A stretch of DNA of 25,294 nt from Burkholderiales bacterium (lineage in GTDB: Bacteria; Pseudomonadota; Gammaproteobacteria; Burkholderiales; Burkholderiaceae): assembly GCA_947371645.1 (NCBI GenBank), contig CANBQJ010000032.1, forward strand, positions 1 to 25,294, given 5' to 3'. Below the pieces are notes generated by a model, which was not told the DNA's origin, did no database searches, and saw only the letters and a program-made list of their open reading frames with translations. Position numbers and translations under genes: made by a program. Positions 1-9,232 of the stretch are shown here, piece after piece. Each line of letters opens with the position of its first letter. The first letter of the stretch is position 1.

Positions 1-1848
1 GCCGGTTTCTTCGGCCATGGGGATGAAGTCCGAGGGTGGCACCAGGCGGCCACCGTGTTCCCAGCGCAGCAGCGCCTCGACCCCGGTGATGCGGCCGCTC
101 TGGCAGTCAAACTGGGGCTGGTAGTGCAGCCGCAGCTCATCGCGCTCCAGCGCCTTGTACAGGTCGTTTTCCAGCACCAGGGTCTCGGCCGTGGGCGTGG
201 TCATGCTTTCGCTGTAGACCTGCACGCGGTTGCGGCCATTGCTCTTGGCCTGGTACATGGCCAGGTCGGCATGGCGCATCAAGGTGATGCTGTCGCGGCC
301 GTGCTCGGGGTAGATGGCCACCCCGATGCTGGGCGTGACGCGCAGCTCGTGCTGATCGATGCGCAAAGGGTCAGCAAAGAGCTGAAGCACCTTGGCGGCC
401 ACGTGCTCCACGTCTTCGGCGGCAGTGATCTGCGGAAGCAACACCACGAACTCGTCGCCACCCAGGCGGGCCACGATGTCTGAGGTGCGCATGGTGCGGC
501 GCAGGCGGTGCGCCACCTCCACCAGCACCAGGTCGCCCACCTGGTGGCCCAGGCCGTCGTTGATTTTCTTGAAGCGGTCGATGTCCAGGAACATCAGCGC
601 CATGGGGTGGCCCTGACGCTCGGCCAGCGCCATGCAGTGCTTGAGCTGCTCTTGCAGCATGTTGCGGTTGGGCAGCGAGGTCAGCGCATCGTGCTGGGCC
701 ATGTGCTGCAACTGGTGCTCGGCCTCTCGGCGCGAGGTCACGTCGTAGGCCATGGTCAGGTAGCCGGTGAGCAGGCCCTGCTCGTCGCGCAGCTCGGTCA
801 CCGTGATCTCGGTGACGATGAAGCTGCCGTCCGAGCGGCGCAAGGTCCACTCGCTGGGCACGCCGGGGGATTCTGCCGCCAGGTGCTGCAGCACATTGAG
901 TTCGCGCACCGGCTCGTTCAAGCGCAGGGCCAGCAGGCGTGCGCGGTCGGCGACCATCTCGGGGTCGAAGAAGCGCTGGGTGCTGCTGCGGCCCACCAGC
1001 TCGCGCGACTTGAAGCCCACCAGCTTCTCGCCGGCCGGGTTCACCGTCTGGATGATGCCCTGGGCATTGAGCACGAAGATGGCATACGGCGCGTTGTGCA
1101 CGATGACACGGCGCATCTCGTCGACTTCGTCCAGCTGGCGGCGGGCTTCCTGCGCTGCGCGGCTGGCCTGGTCCTGGGTGCTGAGGTCGCGGGTGAGCGC
1201 CAGGTGGCGGGGCGGTTGCGTGCCGGGCAGCAGCACCACGCTGAGCTCCAGCGGGAAGTGCTCGCCATCGGGCCAGTGGCCGGTGATGCGCTGGCCGCAA
1301 CCGTCCACTTCCACGCCCATGCGTGCCAGGGCATCGGGCAGGTGCAGCGCGGCGTTGGCCTGGCCGTCACCCACCAGGGTGCTGATGTGGCGCCCCATCA
1401 GCAGGGATTCATCGTCCTGGAAGATGTGGGCCGCCGCACGGTTGGCGCTGAGCACCACGCCATCGTTGCCAAAGGTGAGCACGCCATCGGCCGTGTGGGC
1501 CAGCACGCTGCGCAGCAGGCGCTGGGCGTCCTGCTTTTCCTGCAGCAACTCGCCGCCGGCTTTCCAGGCCTGGTGCCAGCGGCGGGCGGCGTCCATCAGC
1601 GCCCAGGTGATGGCCAGCGTGGCGGTGAGCCCGCCCAGGCCGCACAAGAGCGGCAAAGGGCGCCAGTAGCTGGACTGCAGCAGGCTGGGGTCGGCCACGG
1701 CGAAGGCCAGCGGCGCATCGATCGGGGGTGCGCTGCCGACCCACCACCAGGCTGCCGCGCTCAGGCCCGCACCGGTGAGGCACACGGAGCGGGCGAACCA
1801 GCGAAGGGCCTGGGTGGGGTCAGGTGGAGGAGAGGAGGGCGTCCGCAT
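1..1848 (-). CDS. PAS-PAS-GGDEF-EAL membrane protein (c-di-GMP synthesis/degradation), 3' end cut by window edge
   Basis: The first 616 codons are visible; the frame is open to base 1, so the C-terminus lies outside. Two hydrophobic segments (about residues 15-38 and 57-80) anchor it in the inner membrane. Two PAS-like sensor domains follow (about 105-215 and 240-365), then a diguanylate cyclase domain with an intact GGDEF at 463-467 and an RTSD sequence five residues upstream that fits the RxxD product-inhibition site. An EAL phosphodiesterase domain begins with EALLRW at 591-596 and is cut soon after. Intact GGDEF means cyclase activity is plausible; whether the EAL half is active cannot be judged because most catalytic residues are missing from the window. 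The ATG at 1848 is the first Met before the membrane segment. It is separated from htpX upstream by 138 bp and may have its own promoter. Domain assignment is secure; signal and net activity are unknown. Confidence 0.93.
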   Translation of the reverse strand, partial: MRTPSSPPPDPTQALRWFARSVCLTGAGLSAAAWWWVGSAPPIDAPLAFAVADPSLLQSSYWRPLPLLCGLGGLTATLAITWALMDAARRWHQAWKAGGELLQEKQDAQRLLRSVLAHTADGVLTFGNDGVVLSANRAAAHIFQDDESLLMGRHISTLVGDGQANAALHLPDALARMGVEVDGCGQRITGHWPDGEHFPLELSVVLLPGTQPPRHLALTRDLSTQDQASRAAQEARRQLDEVDEMRRVIVHNAPYAIFVLNAQGIIQTVNPAGEKLVGFKSRELVGRSSTQRFFDPEMVADRARLLALRLNEPVRELNVLQHLAAESPGVPSEWTLRRSDGSFIVTEITVTELRDEQGLLTGYLTMAYDVTSRREAEHQLQHMAQHDALTSLPNRNMLQEQLKHCMALAERQGHPMALMFLDIDRFKKINDGLGHQVGDLVLVEVAHRLRRTMRTSDIVARLGGDEFVVLLPQITAAEDVEHVAAKVLQLFADPLRIDQHELRVTPSIGVAIYPEHGRDSITLMRHADLAMYQAKSNGRNRVQVYSESMTTPTAETLVLENDLYKALERDELRLHYQPQFDCQSGRITGVEALLRWEHGGRLVPPSDFIPMAEETG

Positions 1849-1986
1849 CCAGCAGGTCCAATACAACAAGGGCCCGACGTGAATCGGGTGCCCTCGTGGT
1901 ATCGGCGTGCCGTAGGGCGCCTTGAGGTGTGCCCCCTCAGCTGAGGGGGTTGCCGGGCCCTGCGGGCGGGCCGTGTGTGCGCTGTG
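1849..1986. repeat. Intergenic region with perfect 18-bp palindrome
   Basis: The gap between the htpX stop and the start of the GGDEF/EAL gene holds a perfect palindrome, CCCCCTCAGCTGAGGGGG, at 1932-1949. There is no T-run on either side, so it is not a standard Rho-independent terminator. It could be a protein-binding site, a weak terminator for htpX, or a copy of a dispersed intergenic element. The palindrome is certain; its role is not known. Confidence 0.6.
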
Positions 1987-2835
1987 TCACGCCTGGCGGC
2001 TCATGGCCATCAGCCGGGCCACGCGCTCTTCGGTGGGCGGGTGGGTGGCAAAGAGGCTGCGCAGGCCACCGCCCGACAGCGGGTTCATGATCATCATCTG
2101 CGCGGTCTCGGGGTGGGCCTCGGCCGCTTCCAGCGGGATGCCCTGCGCGTAGCGGTGGATCTTTTCCAGCGCGCTGGCCAGGGCCTGCGGGTCGCCAGAG
2201 ATTTCGGCGCCACCGCGGTCGGCTTCGAACTCGCGGGCACGGCTGATGGCCATCTGGATCAGGCTGGCCGCCAGCGGCGCCAGGATGGCCACGGCGATGC
2301 CGGCCAGCGGGTTGGTGGGGCGGCCGTTCTCGTCTCGCCCACCAAAAAAAGCGGCGAAGTTGGCCAGCATGGAGATGGCGCCGGCCATCGTGGCGCTCAC
2401 CGTGCTGATGAGGATGTCGCGGTGCTTGACGTGGGCCAGCTCATGCGCCATCACGCCACGCAATTCGCGGTCGCTCAGCACGTTGAGGATGCCGGTGGTG
2501 GCGGCCACGGCGGCGTGCGCGGGGTCGCGGCCGGTGGCAAACGCGTTGGGCGCGCTTTCGTTGATCAGGTAGACGCGGGGCATGGGCAGCTGGGCGCGCT
2601 GGGCCAGCTCCTGCACCATGGCGTAGTAGCGCGGCGCGCTGGTCGCGTCCACCTCGCGGGCGTTGTACATCTTCAGCACCATCTGGTCCGAGAACCAGTA
2701 GCTGTAGAAGTTCATGCCCACCGCCACGAGCAGGGCGACCATCATGCCGGTGCGGCCACCGATCATGCCGCCAATGGCCATGAAGAGGGCGGTGATCGCC
2801 GCCATGAGGATGGCGGTCTTCATCAGGTTGAACAT
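1987..2835 (-). CDS. htpX: HtpX membrane zinc metalloprotease (M48 family)
   Basis: A 282-residue inner-membrane endopeptidase of family M48B, involved in quality control of membrane proteins alongside FtsH. Visible features are an N-terminal hydrophobic hairpin (about residues 5-50), the zinc motif HELAH at 131-135 with His-131, Glu-132 and His-135, the third-ligand region AREFEAD near residue 200, and hydrophobic segments between them (about 145-165 and 178-198). Length matches the family (about 285-295). The start is the ATG at 2835, giving [10 protein letters not shown]. An in-frame GTG at 2856 would add seven residues but would place the AGGAGG ribosome-binding site inside the coding region, so it is rejected. 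It lies 111 bp downstream of fmt on the same strand. Family assignment is very secure. Confidence 0.97.
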   Translation of the reverse strand: MFNLMKTAILMAAITALFMAIGGMIGGRTGMMVALLVAVGMNFYSYWFSDQMVLKMYNAREVDATSAPRYYAMVQELAQRAQLPMPRVYLINESAPNAFATGRDPAHAAVAATTGILNVLSDRELRGVMAHELAHVKHRDILISTVSATMAGAISMLANFAAFFGGRDENGRPTNPLAGIAVAILAPLAASLIQMAISRAREFEADRGGAEISGDPQALASALEKIHRYAQGIPLEAAEAHPETAQMMIMNPLSGGGLRSLFATHPPTEERVARLMAMSRQA

Positions 2836-2844
2836 GGTGGCGGG

Positions 2845-2850
2845 CCTCCT
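2845..2850 (-). promoter_or_regulatory. Ribosome-binding site AGGAGG deciding the htpX start
   Basis: AGGAGG on the minus strand lies 9 nt upstream of the ATG at 2835. It sits inside the extension that would be created by the GTG at 2856, which is why the shorter start is chosen. Confidence 0.75.
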
Positions 2851-2902
2851 GCCCACGAAGGTGTTGGGATCGGTTAGATCAGGGTGAATGCCATCGGTTC
2901 AA

Positions 2903-2932
2903 GTGAAGTGGCCGCTGTTTGCACAACTTCAC
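2903..2932 (-). other. Inverted repeat between fmt and htpX, possible hairpin
   Basis: GTGAAGT (2903-2909) and ACTTCAC (2926-2932) form a 7-bp stem with a 16-nt loop, just beyond the fmt stop. There is no T-run after it on the minus strand, so it is at best a weak terminator or processing structure. Low confidence in any function. Confidence 0.3.
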
Positions 2933-2946
2933 CACACCAGCTGGCC

Positions 2947-3927
2947 TCAGGCCACGCGCCCGGCCAGCGGGCCTGCGCGCAGGAAGTCGCCCGCGCCCAC
3001 GCGCTTGCCGCCCGGCCTTTGCAGGGTGTGCAGGGCCAGGGCCTGTTCGCCACAGGCCACCACCAGGGTGTCGCCTTGTGCATGCAGCACCTCGCCTGGC
3101 TGGCCTGTGGCCTGCACCACGCTGGCGGCCCACAGCTTGATGGTTTCTTCGCCCTTGGCCGTGGCCTGCCTGAAGGTGGCGCCGGGGAAGGGGTCGAAGG
3201 CGCGCACGCGCCGGGCAATCCGGGCGGCCGGCAGGGCCCAGTCGATGGCGGCTTCAGCCTTGTCGATCTTGTGAGCGTAGTTCACGCCTTCGGCGGGCTG
3301 CGGCACCGGCAGCAGGCGGCCGGCGAAGGCCGCGTCCAGGGCCTGCACGATCAGGTGGCCACCCATGGCCGCCAGGCGGTCATGCAGCACGGCGGTGGTG
3401 TCTGTGCTGCCGATGGGGGTGCGGCCCACGGTGAGCATGTCGCCGGTGTCCAGCCCGGCGTCCATCTGCATGATCGTGATGCCGGTCTCTGCATCGCCGG
3501 CCTCGATGGCGCGGTGGATGGGCGCGGCACCCCGCCAGCGTGGCAGCAGCGAGCCGTGGATGTTGAGGCAGCCCAGGCGAGGCAAGGTCAGCGTCCACTG
3601 CGGCAGGATCAGGCCGTAGGCGGCCACCACCATCACGTCGGGGGCGGCGGCCTGCAGCGCGGCTTGTGCGGCGGCGGCTTCGGTCGGGTACTTGCCGTCC
3701 AGCTTCAGGCTGGTGGGTTGCGCCACGGCCAGGCCATGCGCCAGCGCCACCAGCTTGACGGCCGAGGCCTGCAGCTTCATGCCGCGCCCGGCTGGCCGGT
3801 CCGGCTGGGTGAGCACGAGGGGCACGTGGAAGCCGGCGTCCAGGATGGCCTCCAGCGCGACGGCGGCAAATTCAGGGGTGCCGGCAAAGGCCACCTTCAG
3901 CCCGGCGCGGGCGGTGGGGGTGTTCAT
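2947..3927 (-). CDS. fmt: Methionyl-tRNA formyltransferase
   Basis: A 326-residue cytosolic enzyme that transfers the formyl group from 10-formyl-tetrahydrofolate to Met on initiator tRNA. The N-terminal Rossmann-like catalytic domain begins with [10 protein letters not shown] (about residues 12-21). The signature [15 protein letters not shown] contains catalytic Asn-122 and His-124, and Asp-160 lies in DAGLDTGDM. The C-terminal tRNA-binding barrel fills about 220-326. Length fits the family (about 310-330). The start chosen is the ATG at 3927 ([10 protein letters not shown]), just before the first strand; longer in-frame starts run into def. The gene follows def by 29 bp on the same strand, the usual def-fmt pair, so the enzymes that add and remove the formyl group are co-transcribed. 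Confidence 0.98.
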   Translation of the reverse strand: MNTPTARAGLKVAFAGTPEFAAVALEAILDAGFHVPLVLTQPDRPAGRGMKLQASAVKLVALAHGLAVAQPTSLKLDGKYPTEAAAAQAALQAAAPDVMVVAAYGLILPQWTLTLPRLGCLNIHGSLLPRWRGAAPIHRAIEAGDAETGITIMQMDAGLDTGDMLTVGRTPIGSTDTTAVLHDRLAAMGGHLIVQALDAAFAGRLLPVPQPAEGVNYAHKIDKAEAAIDWALPAARIARRVRAFDPFPGATFRQATAKGEETIKLWAASVVQATGQPGEVLHAQGDTLVVACGEQALALHTLQRPGGKRVGAGDFLRAGPLAGRVA

Positions 3928-3956
3928 GGGCTGCGGGGGGGAGGCTGGATGCGGGT

Positions 3957-4472
3957 TCAGTCGGCTTCCTGTTCTTCGCGCGTGCGCTTGACCATCTTGG
4001 TCTTGATGCGGTTGCGCTTGAGCGGCGAGAGGTACTCCACGAAGACCTTGCCCAGCAGGTGGTCCAGCTCGTGCTGCACGCACACGGCCAGCAACTCTTC
4101 ACCCTCGAACTCATGGGGCTGGCCGTCGCGGCCCAGTGCGCGCACCTTCACGCGGGCGTGGCGGTCGACCTTGTCGTAGATGGTGGGCACAGACAGGCAG
4201 CCTTCTTCCCACACGATCATCTCTTCGCTGGCCTCGGTGATTTCGGGGTTGATCAGCACAAGCGGCTGGTTGCGCTCTTCGCTGGTGTCGATCACGACCA
4301 CGCGCAGGTGCACGTCCACCTGGGTGGCTGCCAGGCCCACACCCTTGGCCTCGTACATGGTGTCCAGCATGTCGTCCACCAGCTGGCGGATGTCTTCGTT
4401 GACCTCGGCAACGGGCTTGGCCACCTTGTGCAGGCGGGGGTCGGGGTAGCAGAGGATGGGCAGCAGGGCCAT
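3957..4472 (-). CDS. def: Peptide deformylase
   Basis: A 171-residue cytosolic metallohydrolase that removes the N-formyl group from nascent proteins. All three family motifs are present: GVGLAATQV (44-52), EEGCLSVP (89-96) with metal ligand Cys-92, and QHELDH (133-138) with His-134, catalytic Glu-135 and His-138. Length matches E. coli Def (about 169). The ATG at 4472 gives [14 protein letters not shown], the standard N-terminus; the reading frame continues upstream but those residues do not resemble the family. First gene of the def-fmt pair, divergent from the LysM gene. Confidence 0.98.
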   Translation of the reverse strand: MALLPILCYPDPRLHKVAKPVAEVNEDIRQLVDDMLDTMYEAKGVGLAATQVDVHLRVVVIDTSEERNQPLVLINPEITEASEEMIVWEEGCLSVPTIYDKVDRHARVKVRALGRDGQPHEFEGEELLAVCVQHELDHLLGKVFVEYLSPLKRNRIKTKMVKRTREEQEAD

Positions 4473-4737
4473 GGCAGCGTGGTTCAGACGGCAAAGGGGA
4501 CGAAAGGGCTGAGGCGATGGCTCAGGCGCGGGCTCGGGCGGATTCAGCCCACATTGTGGGTGGTGCGCAACGGCAAGGGGCGTACAGGGGCGCCGCCCCT
4601 CGGTAACACCCGGCAATTCTCGTTGCGAGCGCGCCAGATTTGCGGGCAGAATCGACCGATCATTGACCAGATTTTGCCGCTTCCTTGAAGCCCTGACACG
4701 GGGAATGTCCTTCAGGCGGTGAACGGAGACCGTATTC
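4473..4737. promoter_or_regulatory. Divergent intergenic region between def and the LysM gene
   Basis: This 265-bp region must hold the start signals for both divergent genes. Visible are a short palindrome CCCACA-T-TGTGGG at 4548-4560, a GC-rich dyad AGGGGCG-C-CGCCCCT at 4586-4600, and a possible plus-strand sigma70-type promoter: TTGCGA (4623-4628), an 18-nt spacer and CAGAAT (4647-4652), four of six matches in each box. The promoter call is tentative; I see no strong minus-strand promoter. Confidence 0.35.
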
Positions 4738-5958
4738 ATGATCCAGCGACCGCTGATCTCCTCGGCGATGGCCGGTGCCGTTTCGCATCACGACGGTGCC
4801 CCGCGCCGGGTGGTTGCCACCCCCGCCGTTCTTCTGGGCCTGGCCCTGGCTGCGGGAGTGTCGCTGGCGCAGGCCGCCACCTTCCCCAACCTGCCCATCA
4901 GCCCGCAGCAAAAGGCCACGGCGCAGCAGGTGGCCCAGGCCGGCGTGCCGCTGTCCGAGCTCTCGCCCAGCGCGCCCGACTCCTACACCGTCAAGCGTGG
5001 CGATACCCTGTGGGGCATCTCCAGGTTGTTCCTGAAGTCACCCTGGCGCTGGCCGGAGCTGTGGGGCATGAACCTGCAGGAGATCCGCAACCCGCACCTG
5101 ATCTTCCCCGGCCAGATCCTGTATCTGGACAAGAGCGATGGCCGTGCCCGCCTGCGCGTGGGCGAAGCCGTCGACCAGCTGGGCCCGGATGGCAAGCTGC
5201 ACCCGCGCATCCGCTCGGGCGCGCTGGACGATGCCATCAGCTCGGTGGACGTGCGCGTGCTGGAGCCTTTCTTCAACGAGGCCGTGATCGTCGACAAGGC
5301 CGAAGAGCTGGAACTGGCACCCCGTGTGGTGGCCACGCAGGAGGGCCGCGTGGTCCTGTCGCGCGGTGAAACCGCTTATGTGCGTGGCGACCTGGGTGCG
5401 CGGCGTGAGTTCCGCCTGTTCCGCCAGCCCATGCCCCTGAAAGACCCGACGACGGGCGAGGTGCTGGGCTATGAAGGCCAGTATGTGGGCACCGCGGCCC
5501 TGGTGCGCGAAGGCATCGAGCCGGCAGCAGGTTCGTCTGCGCAGCCTGTGCCTGCCACCATCACCCTGACCAGCCTGCGCCAGGAAGCCGCCGCTGGCGA
5601 CCGCCTGTCACCCGTGCCGGCCCGCGACTTCACGAACATGGTGCCGCATGCGCCCACGTCGGCGCTGGCTGGGCAGATCGTGTCGATTTATGGCGAAAGC
5701 CTGGCCGCTGGCCAGAACCAGATCGTGTCGATCAACCGCGGGGCCAAGGACGGTGTCGAGCGGGGCCATGTGCTGGCCTTGTGGCGTGACGGCAATGTGG
5801 TCAGAGACCTGAGCACCGAAGAGCGTGAGCGCATCAAGCTGCCTGACGAGCGCCATGGCCTGCTCTTCGTGTTCCGTGTGTTCGATCGCATGGCCTACGC
5901 CCTGATCCTCACGGTGCAGGAGCCGGTCAAGCCTGGAGACCGCTTCACGCAGCCCTGA
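4738..5958 (+). CDS. Secreted LysM-domain protein
   Basis: A 406-residue exported protein. A long N-terminus precedes a hydrophobic signal segment (about residues 27-43) with a likely cleavage site after AQA near residue 46. One LysM peptidoglycan-binding domain spans about 82-130 ([13 protein letters not shown] through FPGQILYL). The remaining 270 residues have no motif I recognise and no catalytic signature for a hydrolase. LysM proteins bind N-acetylglucosamine-containing cell wall, so a periplasmic envelope role is inferred. A LysM gene between def and dprA is a common arrangement in Burkholderiales. GGAG lies about 10 nt before the ATG; the internal Met-11 is an alternative start that would leave a more ordinary signal peptide. 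A strong terminator follows. Confidence 0.9.
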   Translation: MIQRPLISSAMAGAVSHHDGAPRRVVATPAVLLGLALAAGVSLAQAATFPNLPISPQQKATAQQVAQAGVPLSELSPSAPDSYTVKRGDTLWGISRLFLKSPWRWPELWGMNLQEIRNPHLIFPGQILYLDKSDGRARLRVGEAVDQLGPDGKLHPRIRSGALDDAISSVDVRVLEPFFNEAVIVDKAEELELAPRVVATQEGRVVLSRGETAYVRGDLGARREFRLFRQPMPLKDPTTGEVLGYEGQYVGTAALVREGIEPAAGSSAQPVPATITLTSLRQEAAAGDRLSPVPARDFTNMVPHAPTSALAGQIVSIYGESLAAGQNQIVSINRGAKDGVERGHVLALWRDGNVVRDLSTEERERIKLPDERHGLLFVFRVFDRMAYALILTVQEPVKPGDRFTQP

Positions 5959-6009
5959 TCGTTCACGGGTGAACGGCATCCCTCCTGCGGGTGGGGTGCC
6001 TTCGAAAAC

Positions 6010-6045
6010 AAGGCAGCGTGGTGCAACATCCGCGCTGCCTTTTTT
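6010..6045 (+). terminator. Rho-independent terminator after the LysM gene
   Basis: AAGGCAGCG (6010-6018) pairs with CGCTGCCTT (6033-6041) around a 14-nt loop, and the sequence ends in six T residues (6040-6045). This is the clearest terminator in the window and separates the LysM gene from dprA. Confidence 0.88.
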
Positions 6046-6092
6046 CATGGGTGTCCGCGCCCTGATCCACCCCAACAAAACCGAGGAGCGCC

Positions 6093-7259
6093 ATGTCCAC
6101 CACCCTGGACCGGGCCGAACTGCAGGCCTGGTTGCGCCTGCTGCTGACCCCCAAGCTGGGCCCTTTGCAGGCCCGCCGCCTGCTGGCTGCGATGGGCAGC
6201 CCGCAAGCAATCTGGGCGGCGTCGCCCCGCCAGTGGGGCGCCGTGCTGGGCCTGGCCGATGCCAGTGCCTGGGCCCAGGAGCCTGATGGCCTGGCCGCGC
6301 AGGTGGACGCCACGCTGCAATGGGCCGAGCTGGGCGACCACCACCTGCTCAGCCTGGCCGACCCGCGTTACCCCGCCCCCTTGCTGGACGCCGCCGACCC
6401 GCCCCTGCTGCTGTTCGCACAGGGTGACCTGCGCACCCTGGACGCCCCGGCCGTGGCCATTGTGGGCAGCCGCCACGCCACGCCCCAGGGGGCGGACAAC
6501 GCCAGGGCCTTTGCCCAGGCCCTGGCCGAAGCCGGGGTGATGGTGGTCTCCGGCCTGGCCCGGGGCATCGACGCGGCCGCGCACGAAGGCGCCCTGCTGG
6601 CCGGAGAGGCCCGGTCTCAGCCCTGCACCATCGCCGTGGTGGGCACGGGGCTGGACACCGTCTACCCCAAAGGTCACACCCGGCTGGCCCAACGCATCGC
6701 GGCCCACGGCCTGGTGCTCAGCGAGTTCGCCCTGGGCGCACCGCCCCTGCCGCCGCACTTCCCGCGCCGCAACCGCATCGTGGCGGCCCTGTCGCGCGGC
6801 ACCCTGGTGGTGGAGGCAGCGCTGCAGTCGGGCTCCTTGATCACGGCGCGGCTGGCGGCCGAGATGGGCCGCGAGGTGCTCGCCATCCCCGGCTCCATCC
6901 ATGCGCCGCAGGCGCGCGGTTGCCATGCGCTGATCAAGCAGGGCGCCAAGCTGGTCGAAACGGCCCAGGACGTGCTGGAGGAACTGGGCGACCTGGGCCC
7001 GGCGGTCAATTCGCTCGCGGCAGGCCACCGGGCCAGCGCTGCGGTCGACGACGCGGCCGATGGCGTGGCCCATGATGCAGATCAAGAAGCCGACCCCATC
7101 TTGCGTGCCATGGGCTTTGACCCGGTCACCCAGGAGGCGCTGTCGGCGCGCACCGGCTGGGGCCCGGCCGAGCTGGGCGCCCACCTGCTCACGCTGGAGC
7201 TGATGGGCCAGGTGGCCCGCCTGCCCGGCGCCTTGTTCCAGCGGCTGGGCCGGGCATGA
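6093..7259 (+). CDS. dprA: DNA-processing protein DprA (Smf)
   Basis: A 388-residue cytosolic protein that binds incoming single-stranded DNA during natural transformation and loads RecA. The N-terminal helical region (about 1-80) is followed by the extended Rossmann fold: VAIVGSR (121-127), SGLARGIDAAAH (153-164), VVGTGLD (182-188), FPRRNRIVAAL (223-233) and SGSLITA (246-252). A C-terminal winged-helix module of the DprA type occupies about 335-388. GAGGAG lies about 6 nt before the ATG. It follows the LysM gene terminator and precedes lipB by 48 bp. Presence of dprA alone does not show competence, since it is widely conserved. Confidence 0.97.
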   Translation: MSTTLDRAELQAWLRLLLTPKLGPLQARRLLAAMGSPQAIWAASPRQWGAVLGLADASAWAQEPDGLAAQVDATLQWAELGDHHLLSLADPRYPAPLLDAADPPLLLFAQGDLRTLDAPAVAIVGSRHATPQGADNARAFAQALAEAGVMVVSGLARGIDAAAHEGALLAGEARSQPCTIAVVGTGLDTVYPKGHTRLAQRIAAHGLVLSEFALGAPPLPPHFPRRNRIVAALSRGTLVVEAALQSGSLITARLAAEMGREVLAIPGSIHAPQARGCHALIKQGAKLVETAQDVLEELGDLGPAVNSLAAGHRASAAVDDAADGVAHDADQEADPILRAMGFDPVTQEALSARTGWGPAELGAHLLTLELMGQVARLPGALFQRLGRA

Positions 7260-7307
7260 GCCTGTCGCCTGCGCGCCGCCCCTGGCCTTGGTACAAAATT
7301 GTCCCTG

Positions 7308-8081
7308 ATGTCCGACCCCACCCTGCCTCCCGCCATCCCCAGCGCCTTCTCTGCCTCAGGCGCCGCCTCCCCCCCGCCTGAGGCCCTGCCCCCTGGCGCC
7401 ACCTTGATGCGCCATCTGGGGCGGGTCGACTACCTGCCCACCTACCAGGCCATGCAGGACCTGACCACCGCCCGTGGCCCCGACACGCCTGACGAGGTCT
7501 GGTTGTGCGAGCACCCGCCCACCTTCACGCAAGGCCTGGCGGGCAAGGCGGAGCACCTGCTGCTCAACCCACCCGGGCCCGATCACATCCCCGTGGTGCA
7601 GGCCAACCGCGGTGGCCAGGTGACTTACCACGGGCCAGGTCAGGTGGTGGCCTACCCGCTGCTGGACCTGCAGCGCCGGGGCTACTTCGTCAAAGAGTAT
7701 GTGTACCGGCTGGAAGAGGCGGTGCTGCGCACGCTGGCGCACTTCGGGGTGACGGGCCACCGCGTGGCGGGCGCGCCGGGCATCTATGTGCGCACCGACG
7801 ACCCTTTTGCCCACGCCGCGCTCACCACCCCCGCCGACCCCCGCGACCCGTTCAAGGGGCTGGGCAAGGTGGCCGCTTTGGGCATCAAGGTGAGCCGCCA
7901 CTGTACCTACCATGGCCTGGCCTTGAACGTGGCCATGGACTTGAGCCCCTACGACCGCATCAACCCCTGTGGTTACGCCGGCCTGCGCACCGTGGACCTG
8001 GCCACGCTGGGCGTGCAGGTGGGCTGGGACGAGGCCGCCGCCGTGCTGGCCCGCCACCTGGTGAGCCAGTTGGCGCCCTGA
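7308..8081 (+). CDS. lipB: Lipoyl(octanoyl) transferase LipB
   Basis: A 257-residue cytosolic enzyme that moves octanoate from acyl-carrier protein to lipoyl domains, the first step of lipoate synthesis. [13 protein letters not shown] (about 100-112) is the family signature. The catalytic pair is Lys-187 in [10 protein letters not shown] and Cys-221 in NPCGYAG. An insertion of roughly 20 residues, rich in Asp and Pro, lies between GIYV and the catalytic Lys compared with E. coli LipB. The N-terminus before residue 33 is low-complexity and rich in Ala and Pro. The ATG at 7308 is preferred to a TTG nine bases upstream; neither has a good ribosome-binding site. lipA follows after 121 bp. Confidence 0.96.
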   Translation: MSDPTLPPAIPSAFSASGAASPPPEALPPGATLMRHLGRVDYLPTYQAMQDLTTARGPDTPDEVWLCEHPPTFTQGLAGKAEHLLLNPPGPDHIPVVQANRGGQVTYHGPGQVVAYPLLDLQRRGYFVKEYVYRLEEAVLRTLAHFGVTGHRVAGAPGIYVRTDDPFAHAALTTPADPRDPFKGLGKVAALGIKVSRHCTYHGLALNVAMDLSPYDRINPCGYAGLRTVDLATLGVQVGWDEAAAVLARHLVSQLAP

Positions 8082-8136
8082 CTTTGCCGCCGGGCACCCG
8101 GGCCGGGCATGTGGCCTCCCGCAGCCCAGGGCCAGG

Positions 8137-8159
8137 GCCCTTCGGCTACAGTGAAGGGC
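8137..8159 (+). other. Hairpin in the lipB-lipA gap
   Basis: GCCCTTC (8137-8143) pairs with GAAGGGC (8153-8159) around the loop GGCTACAGT. No T-run follows directly (a short T5 occurs about 17 nt later), so it may be a weak attenuator or part of the lipA leader. The loop also contains TACAGT, which resembles a -10 box. Confidence 0.35.
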
Positions 8160-8202
8160 TGTCGCCCCCGCGCTTTTTGATCTCCCACCGGACCGCCTCC
8201 CC

Positions 8203-9210
8203 ATGTCCAGCGAACCCGTCAAGCCCAGCCCTGCTGAGGACGCCCCCGCCGCCTACGACCCAACTGCGAAGCAGAAGGCCCAGGCCAAGACCGCCCGCAT
8301 CCCCATCAAGGTGGTGCCGGCGGGCGAGGTGCTCAAGAAGCCGGAATGGATACGCGTCAAGGCCGGTTCGCCCAGCACACGCTTCTACGAGATCAAGAAC
8401 ATCCTGCGCGAGCACAAGCTGCACACGGTGTGCGAAGAGGCCTCCTGCCCCAACATCGGTGAATGTTTTGGCCACGGCACGGCCACCTTCATGATCATGG
8501 GCGACAAGTGCACGCGCCGCTGCCCGTTTTGCGACGTGGGCCACGGCCGCCCCGACCCGCTGGATGTGAACGAGCCCGCCAACCTGGCCAAGACGATTGC
8601 AGCGCTCAAGCTCAAGTACGTGGTGATCACCTCGGTGGACCGCGACGACCTGCGCGATGGCGGCGCCGGCCACTTCGTCGACTGCATCCGGCAGGTGCGT
8701 GAACTGTCGCCGGCCACGCGCATCGAAATCCTGGTGCCCGACTTCCGTGGCCGCGACGAGCGCGCGCTGGAGATCTTGAAGGCCGCGCCGCCCGATGTGA
8801 TGAACCACAACCTGGAAACCGCGCCCCGCCTCTACAAGGAAGCGCGCCCGGGCAGTGACTACCAGTTCAGCCTGAACCTGCTCAAGAAGTTCAAGGCCCT
8901 GCATCCTGATGTGCCCACCAAGAGCGGGATCATGGTGGGCCTGGGCGAGACCGATGAAGAAGTGTTGCAGGTGATGCGCGACATGCGCGCGCACGACATC
9001 GACATGATCACCATCGGGCAGTACCTGGCGCCTTCAGGCCACCACCTGCCGGTGCGCCGCTACGTGCACCCCGACACCTTCAAGATGTTCGAGCTGGAGG
9101 CCGTGAAGATGGGCTTCACGCACGCGGCCGTGGGCGCGCTGGTGCGCAGTTCTTACCACGCTGACCAGCAGGCGATGGGGGCCGGGGTGGCGGTGGACAC
9201 GGCGCCCTGA
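8203..9210 (+). CDS. lipA: Lipoyl synthase LipA (radical SAM)
   Basis: A 335-residue radical-SAM enzyme that inserts two sulfur atoms into protein-bound octanoyl groups, the second step after LipB. The auxiliary iron-sulfur cluster is bound by Cys-77, Cys-82 and Cys-88 ([12 protein letters not shown]), and the radical-SAM cluster by Cys-103, Cys-107 and Cys-110 (CTRRCPFC). The C-terminal RSSYHA, whose Ser coordinates the auxiliary cluster, is present. Length matches the family. The N-terminal 30 residues are lysine and alanine rich and probably disordered. No clear ribosome-binding site precedes the ATG, but the start gives a normal N-terminus for the order. The gene ends 22 bp from the convergent catalase-like gene. 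Confidence 0.98.
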   Translation: MSSEPVKPSPAEDAPAAYDPTAKQKAQAKTARIPIKVVPAGEVLKKPEWIRVKAGSPSTRFYEIKNILREHKLHTVCEEASCPNIGECFGHGTATFMIMGDKCTRRCPFCDVGHGRPDPLDVNEPANLAKTIAALKLKYVVITSVDRDDLRDGGAGHFVDCIRQVRELSPATRIEILVPDFRGRDERALEILKAAPPDVMNHNLETAPRLYKEARPGSDYQFSLNLLKKFKALHPDVPTKSGIMVGLGETDEEVLQVMRDMRAHDIDMITIGQYLAPSGHHLPVRRYVHPDTFKMFELEAVKMGFTHAAVGALVRSSYHADQQAMGAGVAVDTAP

Positions 9211-9232
9211 AACCGGGCGTCGGGCGCCGCGG

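Noticed and set aside
508..1944. Long plus-strand open frame across the GGDEF/EAL gene
   Set aside because: The minus strand has PAS, GGDEF and EAL motifs in one continuous frame; the plus-strand product has no family features.
9211..9232. Bidirectional terminator between lipA and the catalase-like gene
   Set aside because: Only a 4-bp GC stem can be drawn and there is no T-run on either strand.
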